Both the position numbers and the translations under genes were made by a program. The notes under the pieces are model-generated. The model saw only the letters and a program-made list of their open reading frames with translations, did not search any database and was not told the origin of the DNA. Shown one piece after another: positions 16,401 to 25,407 of a stretch of DNA of 64,000 nucleotides. Each line of letters begins with the position of its first letter. Within the stretch, counting starts at the first letter, position 1. This stretch comes from Clostridiales bacterium (GTDB taxonomy: Bacteria; Bacillota; Clostridia; Oscillospirales; Acutalibacteraceae): positions 186,001 to 250,000 of the forward strand of contig JAHZDE010000003.1 in NCBI GenBank assembly GCA_019422525.1, written 5' to 3'.

Positions 16401-19400
16401 TTAGTAGCAAATCTTTAAGGTCTTAATTTCAAACGGACGGAAGGTCAACCGCAAGCTGCTGTCCGCAGTCAGTTCTTGCTGCGGCTCTTCCAGCATATTG
16501 GTTTCGTAAACCGCAGACGGTTCAAAGCCCAGCTGGAGCTCTCCATGAGTATATGCACCTTCTGCTTCATACACACGAGCAATGAAGGCACGACCGCCAT
16601 CCTCACAGGGCTTCAGTGTCTCAATCACTACGTTGGGAGCACCACTGCTAATCAGCGAGTTCATGGGACGGGCACCGGCAAATACCAACGGCTTATAGTT
16701 CAGCGCATAGGCAGGCTCAATAACCGTCTCAGCAGAGAAACCGCCGCAGTGAGGCAGGAAAGCATATTCGCAATAATGCTCGCCCTTATCACCATTAAAG
16801 TCAGGACGCAGGCCGCCCTTATGCAGGGACAGACGCAGCTGGCCGCCGTATACGGAAATACCATATTTGCAGTCATTGAGAATTGCAGCACCAAATCTGG
16901 TTTCGGAAATATCAGTGTACTTATGGTTCAGCACTTCAAACTTGGCCTTGTCTTCGGAGTTGTTCCGGGTAGTGGGCCGCTTGAGGTAACCAAACTGAAT
17001 TTCCTGCCGGACAAAGTCGCTGAAAATCGAGGTGTCAAACGCTGTCTTCAGGAAGCGGTGGTCGTCCTGCCAATCCATCAGCGTTTCAAAACGGACAATC
17101 GGGCTGGAAGCGGAGAAAATCATATCCTGGGTAATGGTAGATTTCTCGGTCAGCTGATAACGGTTACGAATCCGCAGCTCTACCGGGCCATCGCATACCG
17201 TCTCGGAAGAAATCAGGTGTGCACAATCCCGGAATTTCATTTCCATATCGGCGTCCACATCCCAGTTATCCCATTCGGCAGGGACATCCTCGGCTACCAG
17301 GAAGGTATTCAGGGCATAGCCTTCACCCTTCAGTTCACGCTCTGCGGCAATATCCCAGAAGGAGCTCATATAGCCATTTTCGGTAAACCGGATTTTGGCA
17401 AACGGGGTCTCCAAGCTGTCGCCGTCACGAGTAAAGGCGCTGCCCTGAGGCAGTTCACCGGCTTCCAGTGTCAGCACAACGCTGCTATAGGGCGGGATTT
17501 CCACGCCGTCCACGGCCAGTTTTTTGCCGCCGCGCAGGGTATCCACTACCTGCTGAGCATAATCGCCCTGTACTCTCATTCCGGGAACATAATCCAGATA
17601 AATGACCTCATGACGGGCGAAAGAAGTGGGGTTAACTACCGTTACCGATGTTTTATCACCATTGACACCAGCAGCTTCGCTGATAAGAGAAGCGGATTTT
17701 TCCAGCAATTCGCCGGTTGCCTTCAGGGATTCCTGATGTGCGCGAGGAATACAGGTACCGGGAAGAATATCATGGAACTGGTTGACCAGCAAAGTTTCCT
17801 GCAAGTCACGATATTGGCTGTCGCCAGCCTCTGCACCCTTTTCCACGGCATTATATACCGTCAAATATTCCAGGTTATGCAGGGCAATTTCTGCCAGACG
17901 GTTGTGCCGCTTAATGTTGTGCTGGTTGGTCAGAGTACCGCGGTGCAGTTCCAGATACAGCTCGCCGCTGTAGGTGTCAGGATTATGGACATTGGCTTCC
18001 AGTTCCTGCATAAAGTGGCTCACGGTGGTATGCTCTGCTTTCGGGCAGCCTTCCAAATCATGGCATCTGCGGGCCATTTCCACCATCTCATACTGGGGTC
18101 CGCCGCCGCCGTCACCAAATCCGTAGGAAATCAGCTTGCGGTCTGCCACATATTTCTGGCGAATCGCATCGGGGCTGGCTGTTCCATAAACGTACTGATA
18201 AAAATCCTTGGGAGCCGGCCATACATGGGTTTTGTTCAGGTGAGAAAATACCCGGGTCCCGTCAATGCCCTTCCAGTAGAAGGTATCATAGGGGAATTGG
18301 TTGGTGTCATTCCAAGCCATTTTGGTGGTCAGGAAATACTTGACGCCGCAGCCCTGCATAATCTGCGGAATAGCAGCGGAATAACCAAAGGTATCGGGCA
18401 GCCAGAAGGCATCGGACGTAAAGTTGAAATACTTACGGGTAAACCGCTGGCCCCACAGGAACTGACGAATCATAGATTCACCGGAAGTGATATTGCAGTC
18501 ACATTCCACCCAAACACCGCCATTAGGCTCATAGCGGCCTTCCAAAGCTCTTTGCTGGATCCGGCTGAAAAGCTCGGGATAATGCTGGCGGATTACCTCG
18601 GCATGGTATGCGGAGCTCTGAATAAAGGTATATTCCGGATACTGCTCCATCAGGTTCAGCTGGTTAGAATAAGTACGGGCGCACTTTTTAATGGTTTCGC
18701 CAATGTGCCACAGCCATGCCGTATCCATATGGCTATGACCGATAACACCCACGCTGGGAGCTGTGGAACTGTTGTGGCGAGCCAGTGCCGGAGCCATAAT
18801 CTCCTGGCCTTTTTCCAGAGATGCATAAAACTCTTCCTTACTGACGCAGGACGGGTCATAATAGAGCACCTGATGCAGCTGAAGCATCACATTGATCAGT
18901 TCTGCTTTCCGATAGCTGGTATCATCCAGTACTTCTACCAACTCGCTGAGAGCCCGCAGGTTAAAATAGAAATCAGCGATTTTTTCGTTCTTTACGCAGA
19001 TATCCATCTCTGAGAAGGGGAAACGATAATTATTGTGTTCCGCCTCTTCAAAAGGCATGCAGCCCATAACATAATGGCCGGAATAAAACTCCACATCAAT
19101 CTTAATATCCTGGCCAGCCTGAGGATTTTTCACCAGCATATCGCAATAATGGTTGCCGTGGCCGGTTACCACAATTTTGGTAGCAAAAGTTCCAAAGGGC
19201 TTTCCGTCTACCCACAGCAGTGCTTCATAGCCTCCCATTTTAGGCCGCAAAAACAACGGACGTCCCGCATATTCTTCCGGTACGGTATAGTGGGATTTAA
19301 ACCAGCAATAGGTGCCTTCGCCGCCCCAGATGTCGCCGGGCTTCACGGGGTGATACAGGCTATCATCAGGAATCTCGTACAGGGATTCATCCGTTTGATA

Positions 19401-19508
19401 AGCCAAAACAGGGAGCTCACATACCTTTTCAAATATCATACTGTCCAGGTGCTCTTCAAAACGTTTCAGCTTACGGAGCATACGGAGGATCTGCTTGTCA
19501 TTTAACAT
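16401..19508 (-). CDS. Glycoside hydrolase family 38 alpha-mannosidase
   Basis: 1035 residues. An N-terminal beta domain (WGGEGTYCWFKSHYTVPEEY) precedes the catalytic domain, whose zinc ligands lie in GHSHMDTAWLW (H260, D262). The nucleophile is D372 in WLPDTFGYSAAIPQIM; the C-terminal half is the beta-sandwich region. There is no signal peptide, so it is cytoplasmic and acts on imported mannosides or N-glycan fragments. The ATG at 19508 is chosen over one 13 codons upstream because of AAGGAAGAGAG before it. It is monocistronic with a 263-nt leader. Pairing on the map with nagB fits host-glycan foraging, though the two have separate terminators. Confidence 0.95.
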   Translation of the reverse strand: MLNDKQILRMLRKLKRFEEHLDSMIFEKVCELPVLAYQTDESLYEIPDDSLYHPVKPGDIWGGEGTYCWFKSHYTVPEEYAGRPLFLRPKMGGYEALLWVDGKPFGTFATKIVVTGHGNHYCDMLVKNPQAGQDIKIDVEFYSGHYVMGCMPFEEAEHNNYRFPFSEMDICVKNEKIADFYFNLRALSELVEVLDDTSYRKAELINVMLQLHQVLYYDPSCVSKEEFYASLEKGQEIMAPALARHNSSTAPSVGVIGHSHMDTAWLWHIGETIKKCARTYSNQLNLMEQYPEYTFIQSSAYHAEVIRQHYPELFSRIQQRALEGRYEPNGGVWVECDCNITSGESMIRQFLWGQRFTRKYFNFTSDAFWLPDTFGYSAAIPQIMQGCGVKYFLTTKMAWNDTNQFPYDTFYWKGIDGTRVFSHLNKTHVWPAPKDFYQYVYGTASPDAIRQKYVADRKLISYGFGDGGGGPQYEMVEMARRCHDLEGCPKAEHTTVSHFMQELEANVHNPDTYSGELYLELHRGTLTNQHNIKRHNRLAEIALHNLEYLTVYNAVEKGAEAGDSQYRDLQETLLVNQFHDILPGTCIPRAHQESLKATGELLEKSASLISEAAGVNGDKTSVTVVNPTSFARHEVIYLDYVPGMRVQGDYAQQVVDTLRGGKKLAVDGVEIPPYSSVVLTLEAGELPQGSAFTRDGDSLETPFAKIRFTENGYMSSFWDIAAERELKGEGYALNTFLVAEDVPAEWDNWDVDADMEMKFRDCAHLISSETVCDGPVELRIRNRYQLTEKSTITQDMIFSASSPIVRFETLMDWQDDHRFLKTAFDTSIFSDFVRQEIQFGYLKRPTTRNNSEDKAKFEVLNHKYTDISETRFGAAILNDCKYGISVYGGQLRLSLHKGGLRPDFNGDKGEHYCEYAFLPHCGGFSAETVIEPAYALNYKPLVFAGARPMNSLISSGAPNVVIETLKPCEDGGRAFIARVYEAEGAYTHGELQLGFEPSAVYETNMLEEPQQELTADSSLRLTFRPFEIKTLKICY

Positions 19509-19777
19509 TTTTTTCACTCTCTTCCTTGTACAATTTTTCAGACACATCTTAACCGCCGGAGATAAGCAGCAACACCGGCAGTTTGGGCCGCAGCCATCTT
19601 ATTGACAATGAATAAAAGTCTTGTTTCAAACCGGGAAACCAAAACTTTTCTTTCTGTCTGCTTATACGAGAATCTGCCGGAAAATTTGCAGCATGACAGA
19701 ATCAAAACACAAAAAGGGCAGATTTTCAGTATCAGCATCTACTTTTGTCAAACGATATGCAGCTGAATCTTTTTTCT

Positions 19778-19806
19778 ACTGTAGCATTTTCCAGAACGTT
19801 TTTCAA
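19778..19806 (-). promoter_or_regulatory. Candidate alpha-mannosidase promoter
   Basis: TTGAAA (19801-19806), 17 bp ending TGC, TACAGT (19778-19783). The remaining sequence from 19509 to 19951 holds no gene I can support; it is leader plus AT-rich spacer. Confidence 0.5.
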
Positions 19807-19951
19807 GAGGTTACTGGTTTTTTTCATCATCTTATCACAAAATTATTTTCCGGAAGTTTACCGTTGACAATATCTAAAATATTTTGAATTTCAAACTATA
19901 AACTGGAAAAAACAACCTATTTCAAAATTGTCTGACATAGAAAGATGCATC

Positions 19952-19985
19952 AAAAAAGGCTCCCCCTACAGCAGGGAGAGCCTTC
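19952..19985 (-). terminator. nagB terminator
   Basis: AAGGCTCTCCC / GGGGGAGCCTT stem with one mismatch followed by TTTT, 22 bp past the nagB stop. Confidence 0.85.
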
Positions 19986-20007
19986 TCGTATATTTGATTT
20001 ATCAGGC

Positions 20008-20775
20008 TTATGCCTTGGGAGCGCCTTCCACCAATTCGGGAGCCTTTTCCAGCAAAATGCTCAGTGCTTCTGCGTCTGCCACAACGGTAACATCATTGTG
20101 CAGCTGGAGCACGGAAGCGGGAACAGACGGCACAACCGGGCCGGCAGCCATCTCATAAATAATGGGGGCCTTTTTCTCACCGGACGCAATCAGCAAGATT
20201 TTCTTGGCACTCATAATGGTCTTGATACCCATGGTATAGGCCTGGGTCGGCACATCTTCGCGGCGGGCAAAGAAACGGGCATTGGCGTCAATAGTGCTGT
20301 CTGTCAAATCTACGCAATGGGTTCCTTTTGGGAAGTCGTCCGCAGGCTCGTTAAAGCCGATATGTCCATTATTGCCGATGCCCAGCAGCTGAATATCTAC
20401 GCCACCCAATGCAGCGACTGCTGCGTCATAGCGCTTGCACTCAGCTTCTGCATCAGGATTGGTGCCATCGGGGATATTGGTGTTAGCCATATCGATATTG
20501 ATGTGCTTGAACAGGTTCTCATACATAAAATAGGCATAGCTCTGGTCATTATCCTTGGTCAGCCCGCGATATTCATCCAAGTTGGCAGCGGAGCAGCGGG
20601 AGAAGTCTAAATCGCCCTTTTCATAGCCTTCAATCAGGCACTTGTAAGTACCCAGAGGGCTGGAACCGGTTGCCAAGCCCAGTACGCAGTCTGGCTTCAA
20701 AATAACCTGAGCGCCAATGATGTTGGCGGCCTTGCGGCTCAAATCGTTGTAATCAGCAGCATACAAAATTCTCAT
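20008..20775 (-). CDS. nagB: Glucosamine-6-phosphate deaminase
   Basis: 255 residues. Converts glucosamine-6-phosphate to fructose-6-phosphate and ammonia. Family landmarks are LGLATGSSPLGTYKCL (phosphate loop), NLDEYRGL (catalytic Asp of the LDEY motif), LLGIGNNGHIGFNEP (catalytic His) and the TMGIKTIMSAKKILL segment. RBS AGAGGAGA precedes the ATG. It links amino-sugar breakdown to glycolysis; no nagA is adjacent in the window. Confidence 0.97.
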   Translation of the reverse strand: MRILYAADYNDLSRKAANIIGAQVILKPDCVLGLATGSSPLGTYKCLIEGYEKGDLDFSRCSAANLDEYRGLTKDNDQSYAYFMYENLFKHINIDMANTNIPDGTNPDAEAECKRYDAAVAALGGVDIQLLGIGNNGHIGFNEPADDFPKGTHCVDLTDSTIDANARFFARREDVPTQAYTMGIKTIMSAKKILLIASGEKKAPIIYEMAAGPVVPSVPASVLQLHNDVTVVADAEALSILLEKAPELVEGAPKA

Positions 20776-20853
20776 GATGCATTCTCCTCTTAATAAATAT
20801 TATTCAACCGGCGCCATAAGACATCCGGCGGGATTCTAAAAGATTGTTTCGTT

Positions 20854-22755
20854 TTAGGAGTGTTTTCCGTTATCCTTTTGGCGGATATTTTTTTCGTCCT
20901 TACGAGACTTAGCTTTTGCTTCCTTGGTGGATTTTCCTTCTGCAGGCGTCGCCTTATTATTGGTTGCGGAAGCGAGGCTATCCGTTAGCGCTGCTATAGA
21001 AATATTGGCGTCTCCCAACACAGCCCGGACGGCATCTTCTCCCCGTTCACTTCTTCCAAGCCAACGCATACACCGGTTACAGCGCTTTACTGCTGTACCG
21101 GCTTGTTCTGCCGAAGGAGTTCCCTGCAATAAAAGTCGAATCCGACTGGCTGTGTCCTGCATAAACCATTGAACCATTTGCTCCATGTCATCTTCCGGAC
21201 GCTCCTGCTTTTTAAAGCCTTCTTCCAATTTTTCCCGGTCCTTGCGTTTTTTCAATTTTTTCACATCATCCCGGGAGTATCCATGACCCAGCAAAAACTC
21301 CTGTACATTGGAAAAAGTATAATGTGCGTCCTTTTTATTGCGGTAACGCACATAACACTGGAACCGCTTCCAAATTTGATAAGCGGACAAATCTGTTTCC
21401 TTGCCTTCCGAAAGGAATGCGTCCAGTTCTTCCTGGCAGTCCCGGATAAACTGATGAAGGATTTTCTTTCCAGTAGATTCCTGGTCTTCTTCTTTAGGTG
21501 CCGGCTCTACAGTTTCCTGCAGCAGGATTCTACCTTCCAACAGCACCTTTTGCAGCTTTTTGCGCTTAATACTGCCCGGCTGGCAGGCAACCCCCACACT
21601 CATATTACACGGACGGAAAATTTTCCCGGCGGCCTGCTGAATTTCTTCCACCAAAACAGGATGTTTTTCTTTGACGTACAGCCGAAAATCATCCTGTGCC
21701 GTACAGAAATAGACGCCCATATTCCAGTTTAGCAGCTCCGGTTGATTCCAAATGAGCTGACGCTTTTCCATCCAGAATTGAATGAGCTCCTTGGTCTGCT
21801 CGCGGGAAATTCCCTTTTTCAAAAAGGACAGCGACACAAAACACTGACGCAAAGATGTGACCAGCTCCTCAGGAGAAATCATATAAGAAATCACCATCCG
21901 GGACCCGGCATCGTGCTTTTCCAAGTAGCAATGAAGATTCTGCACGTCCAATACATACGTCTGTACCCCATCCGAAAACGTCGCCGAACCGGCACCCAGA
22001 AAACTGCAAAAAACAGAGGCCGGCAGCAACCGAATTTCCCGGGGAATATCAAAGGAAATCTCTACCTGTGCATAAGTTTCTTGTGTATCAACTATCCACT
22101 CGGCCCGTTTTTTCCGGTTTCCAAATTCTTCGGGAAGGCTTTTTTTCGACTTTTTTCCGGCTTTTGTAAAGGTCATTCCTGACAGCGCTTTCTGGACCCG
22201 ACGAACATCCTCCTGAGAAAAAGAACCCGTCAGCACACAGATAAACGAACCGCCCCCGGTCAGATGCTCCTGAAACTTTCTCACCTGTCCGGCAGAAAAT
22301 CCGTCATCCCATTCCGTTTTTTCGCTCAGAGGCAAACTATAGCAGCTGCCCTTCCAATACTCATCATAGATATACTGTTGAAAATTATCCGGTTTCTGGC
22401 TTCCGCTTTGGGTGGCCGACTTTTTTGCAGTTTCCTGACAAGCACGCTCCACCTCTTCCCGGCTCCAGTCTGTGCTGCACATGCAGGACACAAAGTCTTC
22501 TGCCAGCTGCCAACCAGAACGTTCTGTACTTTTGGCGGTAATGGCAGCAAAATCCCAATGGATACTGCTGGTCCACACCTGAGGTTTTTGCATAAGCCGG
22601 TTCACCAACAGGGTCAGCCACAAAGCGCAAAGGTCATTATCCCCTTCCGCGGCGCCCTTTGGAAAATAAAATCCCACACAGGTTTCCGAGCATTCGGGAT
22701 TTTCTCCTGTTACAAGCTGAATTCCATTTTTCAGCTGAAAACATTCCCAATTCAT
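20854..22755 (-). CDS. M16 (insulinase)-like protein lacking the zinc motif, with a novel C-terminal region
   Basis: 633 residues. Residues ~1-400 follow the M16 layout: opening LKNGIQLVTGENPE, the ECSETCVGFYFPKGA strand, a VLTGSFSQEDVRRVQKAL segment, and a second-domain region around GSRMVISYMISPEELVTSL. Where M16 peptidases have HxxEH, this protein has ALWLTLLVNRLM, so the zinc site is absent and catalysis by that route is not possible. Residues ~410-633 are not recognised: a charged helical part, a WFMQDTASRIRLLLQGTP helix, a CNRCMRWLG cysteine pair and a Lys/Glu-rich tail. RBS AGGAGA supports the start. A scaffold or chaperone-like role is possible; the function is unknown. Confidence 0.62.
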   Translation of the reverse strand: MNWECFQLKNGIQLVTGENPECSETCVGFYFPKGAAEGDNDLCALWLTLLVNRLMQKPQVWTSSIHWDFAAITAKSTERSGWQLAEDFVSCMCSTDWSREEVERACQETAKKSATQSGSQKPDNFQQYIYDEYWKGSCYSLPLSEKTEWDDGFSAGQVRKFQEHLTGGGSFICVLTGSFSQEDVRRVQKALSGMTFTKAGKKSKKSLPEEFGNRKKRAEWIVDTQETYAQVEISFDIPREIRLLPASVFCSFLGAGSATFSDGVQTYVLDVQNLHCYLEKHDAGSRMVISYMISPEELVTSLRQCFVSLSFLKKGISREQTKELIQFWMEKRQLIWNQPELLNWNMGVYFCTAQDDFRLYVKEKHPVLVEEIQQAAGKIFRPCNMSVGVACQPGSIKRKKLQKVLLEGRILLQETVEPAPKEEDQESTGKKILHQFIRDCQEELDAFLSEGKETDLSAYQIWKRFQCYVRYRNKKDAHYTFSNVQEFLLGHGYSRDDVKKLKKRKDREKLEEGFKKQERPEDDMEQMVQWFMQDTASRIRLLLQGTPSAEQAGTAVKRCNRCMRWLGRSERGEDAVRAVLGDANISIAALTDSLASATNNKATPAEGKSTKEAKAKSRKDEKNIRQKDNGKHS

Positions 22756-22862
22756 GATATGTTCTCCTGCCTTTTCTCTTCCGATATGTACCCCGGTCTG
22801 CGGGCAGCTGTCCGGGGCTGGTTCCGTATAATTGGCCGGTGATTCAGTTTCCCCATATTACA

Positions 22863-22891
22863 AGACTACCTGATTTTTCATCATTTGTAAA
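22863..22891 (-). promoter_or_regulatory. Candidate promoter of the M16-like gene
   Basis: TTTACA (22886-22891), 17 bp, TAGTCT (22863-22868) in the 223-bp gap after sdaAA. The -10 is a poor match. Confidence 0.35.
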
Positions 22892-22978
22892 GGCAATTTC
22901 GTGAAATTGTCGGAAACCCATTGATTTTTGTGTAATTTTGCTATTGGTTTTCGTAAAATATTTCGATTGCAAGCCAAG

Positions 22979-23851
22979 TCAAACTTTCCCAAAAATTTTT
23001 TCTGCAATTTTCCGGCCAGTAGGCGTATCTGCCAGACCTCCTTCGGCAGTTTCCCGAAGGCTTGCCGGCATGGTGTTGCCCACCCGTTTCATGGCTACAA
23101 TCACTTCATCCGCTGGAATCACGCTGGAAACACCGGCAAGAGCCATTTCTGCCGCTGCCAATGCATTGACCACACCCATGGCATTGCGCTTGACACAGGG
23201 AACTTCCACCAATCCGGCTACCGGGTCACACACCAGTCCCAGCACATTTTTCAGTGCAATCGCACAGGCATCGGCGCACATTTTCGGAGTTCCGCCAGCC
23301 ATTTCCACTACTGCAGCCGCTGCCATAGCAGAAGCGCTTCCCACTTCGGCCTGACATCCGCCTTGAGCGCCAGAAACTGTTGCGTTGGCAGCAATTACCA
23401 TGCCTACACCGGCAGCTGTGAACAACGCGGCTACCGCTGCCTCTTCCGGCAAATTCTTTTCTTCCATCACCGTAATCAGTGCCGCCGGCAAAATTCCGCA
23501 GGAACCGGCTGTAGGGGCAGCCACAATCCGTCCCATACAGGCGTTGCATTCCGAAACCGCCAGCGCCCGGGCCACCGCTTTTCCAAAAGCAGCACCGCAC
23601 AGGCTTTCACCCCGCTGTGCCCGCTCCATTACCTTGGCGGCAGCGCCTCCGGTAAGGCCACTGGCAGAACGCATTTCTGCGTTTTCCCCTTCCCGGGCCG
23701 ATTCCCACATCACCTGAAAATGCTTCCGCATTTTTTTCTCCAGTTGTTCCACCGGCATCTCCAGTTCCTGTGCCTGACTTTCCAGCACAATCCGGGAAAA
23801 GCTCTTTCCCTGTTCTTCGGCTTTTTGCACATAGCCTGCAATACTGGGCAT
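22979..23851 (-). CDS. sdaAA: L-serine dehydratase, iron-sulfur-dependent, alpha subunit
   Basis: 290 residues from MPSIAGYVQK at 23851. Deaminates serine to pyruvate through 2-aminoacrylate on a [4Fe-4S] cluster. The conserved block CNACMGRIVAAPTAGSCGIL supplies cluster cysteines; a further cysteine lies in NVLGLVCDPVAG, and the AVSGAQGGCQAEVGSA-type strand (here TVSGAQGGCQAEVG) is characteristic. In-frame sequence upstream to 23923 overlaps sdaAB and is rejected. It follows sdaAB by 23 bp; two-subunit enzymes of this type are usual in anaerobic Firmicutes. Confidence 0.96.
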   Translation of the reverse strand: MPSIAGYVQKAEEQGKSFSRIVLESQAQELEMPVEQLEKKMRKHFQVMWESAREGENAEMRSASGLTGGAAAKVMERAQRGESLCGAAFGKAVARALAVSECNACMGRIVAAPTAGSCGILPAALITVMEEKNLPEEAAVAALFTAAGVGMVIAANATVSGAQGGCQAEVGSASAMAAAAVVEMAGGTPKMCADACAIALKNVLGLVCDPVAGLVEVPCVKRNAMGVVNALAAAEMALAGVSSVIPADEVIVAMKRVGNTMPASLRETAEGGLADTPTGRKIAEKIFGKV

Positions 23852-23874
23852 ATCGTTCTTCCTTTCCCTTTCGC

Positions 23875-24537
23875 TCAGAATATAGGGGCTATCAGCACAC
23901 AGCGGCTGATTTGAGGAAAGCACTGGATTCCTTTCGTCACTTGTTCAGAAGGCATTTCATCCAGTTCCAGCGTCATCAACGCTGTATCTCCCTTTTTCTT
24001 GCGGCTCAGCTTAAAGCCGCCAATATTCACGCCGTTCATGGCCAGATAGTTGGTGACACCGGCAATCACACCGGGAATGTCCCGATGCAGTACCAGCAAT
24101 GTGGGCTGGTTTCCGGTAATTTCTACACTCATACCATCAATGCGGGTAATCACAATTTCCCCGCCGCCAATCGACGCGCCCTGAATACATACGTTTTCCC
24201 CCGTCCGATTCCACAGGGTAATCCGGGCCGTATTGGGATGGGCGCCGTCAATTTCGGTTTCTTCAAACTGCACCTGCAGCCCCGCCTTCTTCGCCAGAGA
24301 CAGGCTATCCCGAATACAGGTATCGCTGGGAAGCATCCCCAGGATTCCCGCCGTCAAAGCCTTATCGGTTCCATGGCCCCGTCCGGTTTTGGCAAAAGAG
24401 CCATGTAGTTCAATTTTGGCACGGGCCGGTTCCCCCGGCAAAAGGGCGCGGGCCATAAATCCAATCCGCGCCGCGCCGGCAGTATGGGAACTGGACGGCC
24501 CAATCATCACCGGGCCGATGACATCGAACACGTTCAT
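23875..24537 (-). CDS. sdaAB: L-serine dehydratase, iron-sulfur-dependent, beta subunit
   Basis: 220 residues. Opens NVFDVIGPVMIGPSSSHTAGAARIG, given by position residues 2-26, the serine-binding region of the beta subunit. The C-terminal ~75 residues are an ACT domain (TLLVLHRDIPGVIAGVTNYL), which regulates by amino-acid binding. RBS GAGGG precedes the ATG. It lies 21 bp after ridA and 23 bp before sdaAA, so the three are very likely one transcript. Confidence 0.96.
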   Translation of the reverse strand: MNVFDVIGPVMIGPSSSHTAGAARIGFMARALLPGEPARAKIELHGSFAKTGRGHGTDKALTAGILGMLPSDTCIRDSLSLAKKAGLQVQFEETEIDGAHPNTARITLWNRTGENVCIQGASIGGGEIVITRIDGMSVEITGNQPTLLVLHRDIPGVIAGVTNYLAMNGVNIGGFKLSRKKKGDTALMTLELDEMPSEQVTKGIQCFPQISRCVLIAPIF

Positions 24538-24558
24538 GGGCGTCCCTCATTCCCGCCC

Positions 24559-24936
24559 TTATTTCCGGGCAATCATTTCAATTTCTACCAGAGCGCCCTT
24601 GGGCAGAGCGGAAACCTCCACACAGGAACGGGCCGGGTAGGGCTGGGTAAACTGCTCCCCATATACCTGATTGAGCACGTCAAAATCCTCCAGATGGGTC
24701 AGGTACACATTAACTTTCACAACGTCATTCAGAGAAGAGCCAGCCTGTGCCAGCACTTCCTTCAAATTCTGAAAAGCCTGCTGTGCCTGCTCCCGAATGC
24801 CACCCTCTACCAGGCAGCCAGTCTTCGGATTCAGGGGAATCTGACCGGAAGTAAAAATCAGGCCATCACTGATAATTGCCTGAGAATAGGGGCCAATAGC
24901 GGCAGGTGCTTTGGACGTTGAAACGACTTCTTTCAT
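24559..24936 (-). CDS. ridA: RidA-family enamine/imine deaminase
   Basis: 125 residues. Typical RidA blocks: APAAIGPYSQAI near the start, FTSGQIPLNP, and the C-terminal YPARSCVEVSALPKGALVEIE with the substrate-binding arginine. RidA hydrolyses 2-aminoacrylate and related reactive enamines before they damage PLP enzymes. It sits directly before sdaAB-sdaAA, whose reaction passes through 2-aminoacrylate, so co-expression makes biochemical sense. RBS AGAAAGGA. Confidence 0.95.
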   Translation of the reverse strand: MKEVVSTSKAPAAIGPYSQAIISDGLIFTSGQIPLNPKTGCLVEGGIREQAQQAFQNLKEVLAQAGSSLNDVVKVNVYLTHLEDFDVLNQVYGEQFTQPYPARSCVEVSALPKGALVEIEMIARK

Positions 24937-24972
24937 AGGTATTGCTTCCTTTCTCTATATGGTGTTCATGAT

Positions 24973-25407
24973 TTATCCCTGTCTGGACTGATACTCCTGC
25001 TCACAATAAATGCACCGATAGTGACGAACGCCATTCTGCTCATGCAAACGGAATATCTGATCCAGCCCCTGCTCTACGCTGGTAATGCACCGGGGATTTT
25101 TACAGCGCACTACATTTTTCAGCTCTTTAGGCGGGGTAAGTTTTTTCTTCTCCACAATCTTTCCTTCCCGGATAATGTCGACCGTAATATTATGATCAAT
25201 AAATCCCAGCACATCCAGGTTAATATCGGTAATTCCTTCGATTTTGATAATATCTTTCCGACCAAACTTATTGCTTTTTGCATTTTTAATCACTGCTACA
25301 CAGCAATCCAGCTTGTCCAGCTTTAACAGCTCATATACCCGCATACTGGCTCCGGCCTTAATATGGTCAATTACGATTCCTGTTTCCAGGCTGTCAATGT
25401 TCAGCAT
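24973..25407 (-). CDS. pyrI: Aspartate carbamoyltransferase regulatory subunit
   Basis: 144 residues. The N-terminal allosteric domain binds nucleotides (IVIDHIKAGASMRVYELL). The C-terminal zinc domain has four cysteines: CKNPRC and CIYCEQEY. It binds CTP/ATP and controls PyrB in a 6:6 complex. Its ATG lies 7 bp inside pyrB, with a good RBS (GAAAGGAGAGG), so the two subunits are coupled. Confidence 0.96.
   Translation of the reverse strand: MLNIDSLETGIVIDHIKAGASMRVYELLKLDKLDCCVAVIKNAKSNKFGRKDIIKIEGITDINLDVLGFIDHNITVDIIREGKIVEKKKLTPPKELKNVVRCKNPRCITSVEQGLDQIFRLHEQNGVRHYRCIYCEQEYQSRQG

Noticed and set aside
16476..19013. 845-residue frame opposite the alpha-mannosidase
   Set aside because: Antisense to a complete GH38 gene, low-complexity composition, no family features.
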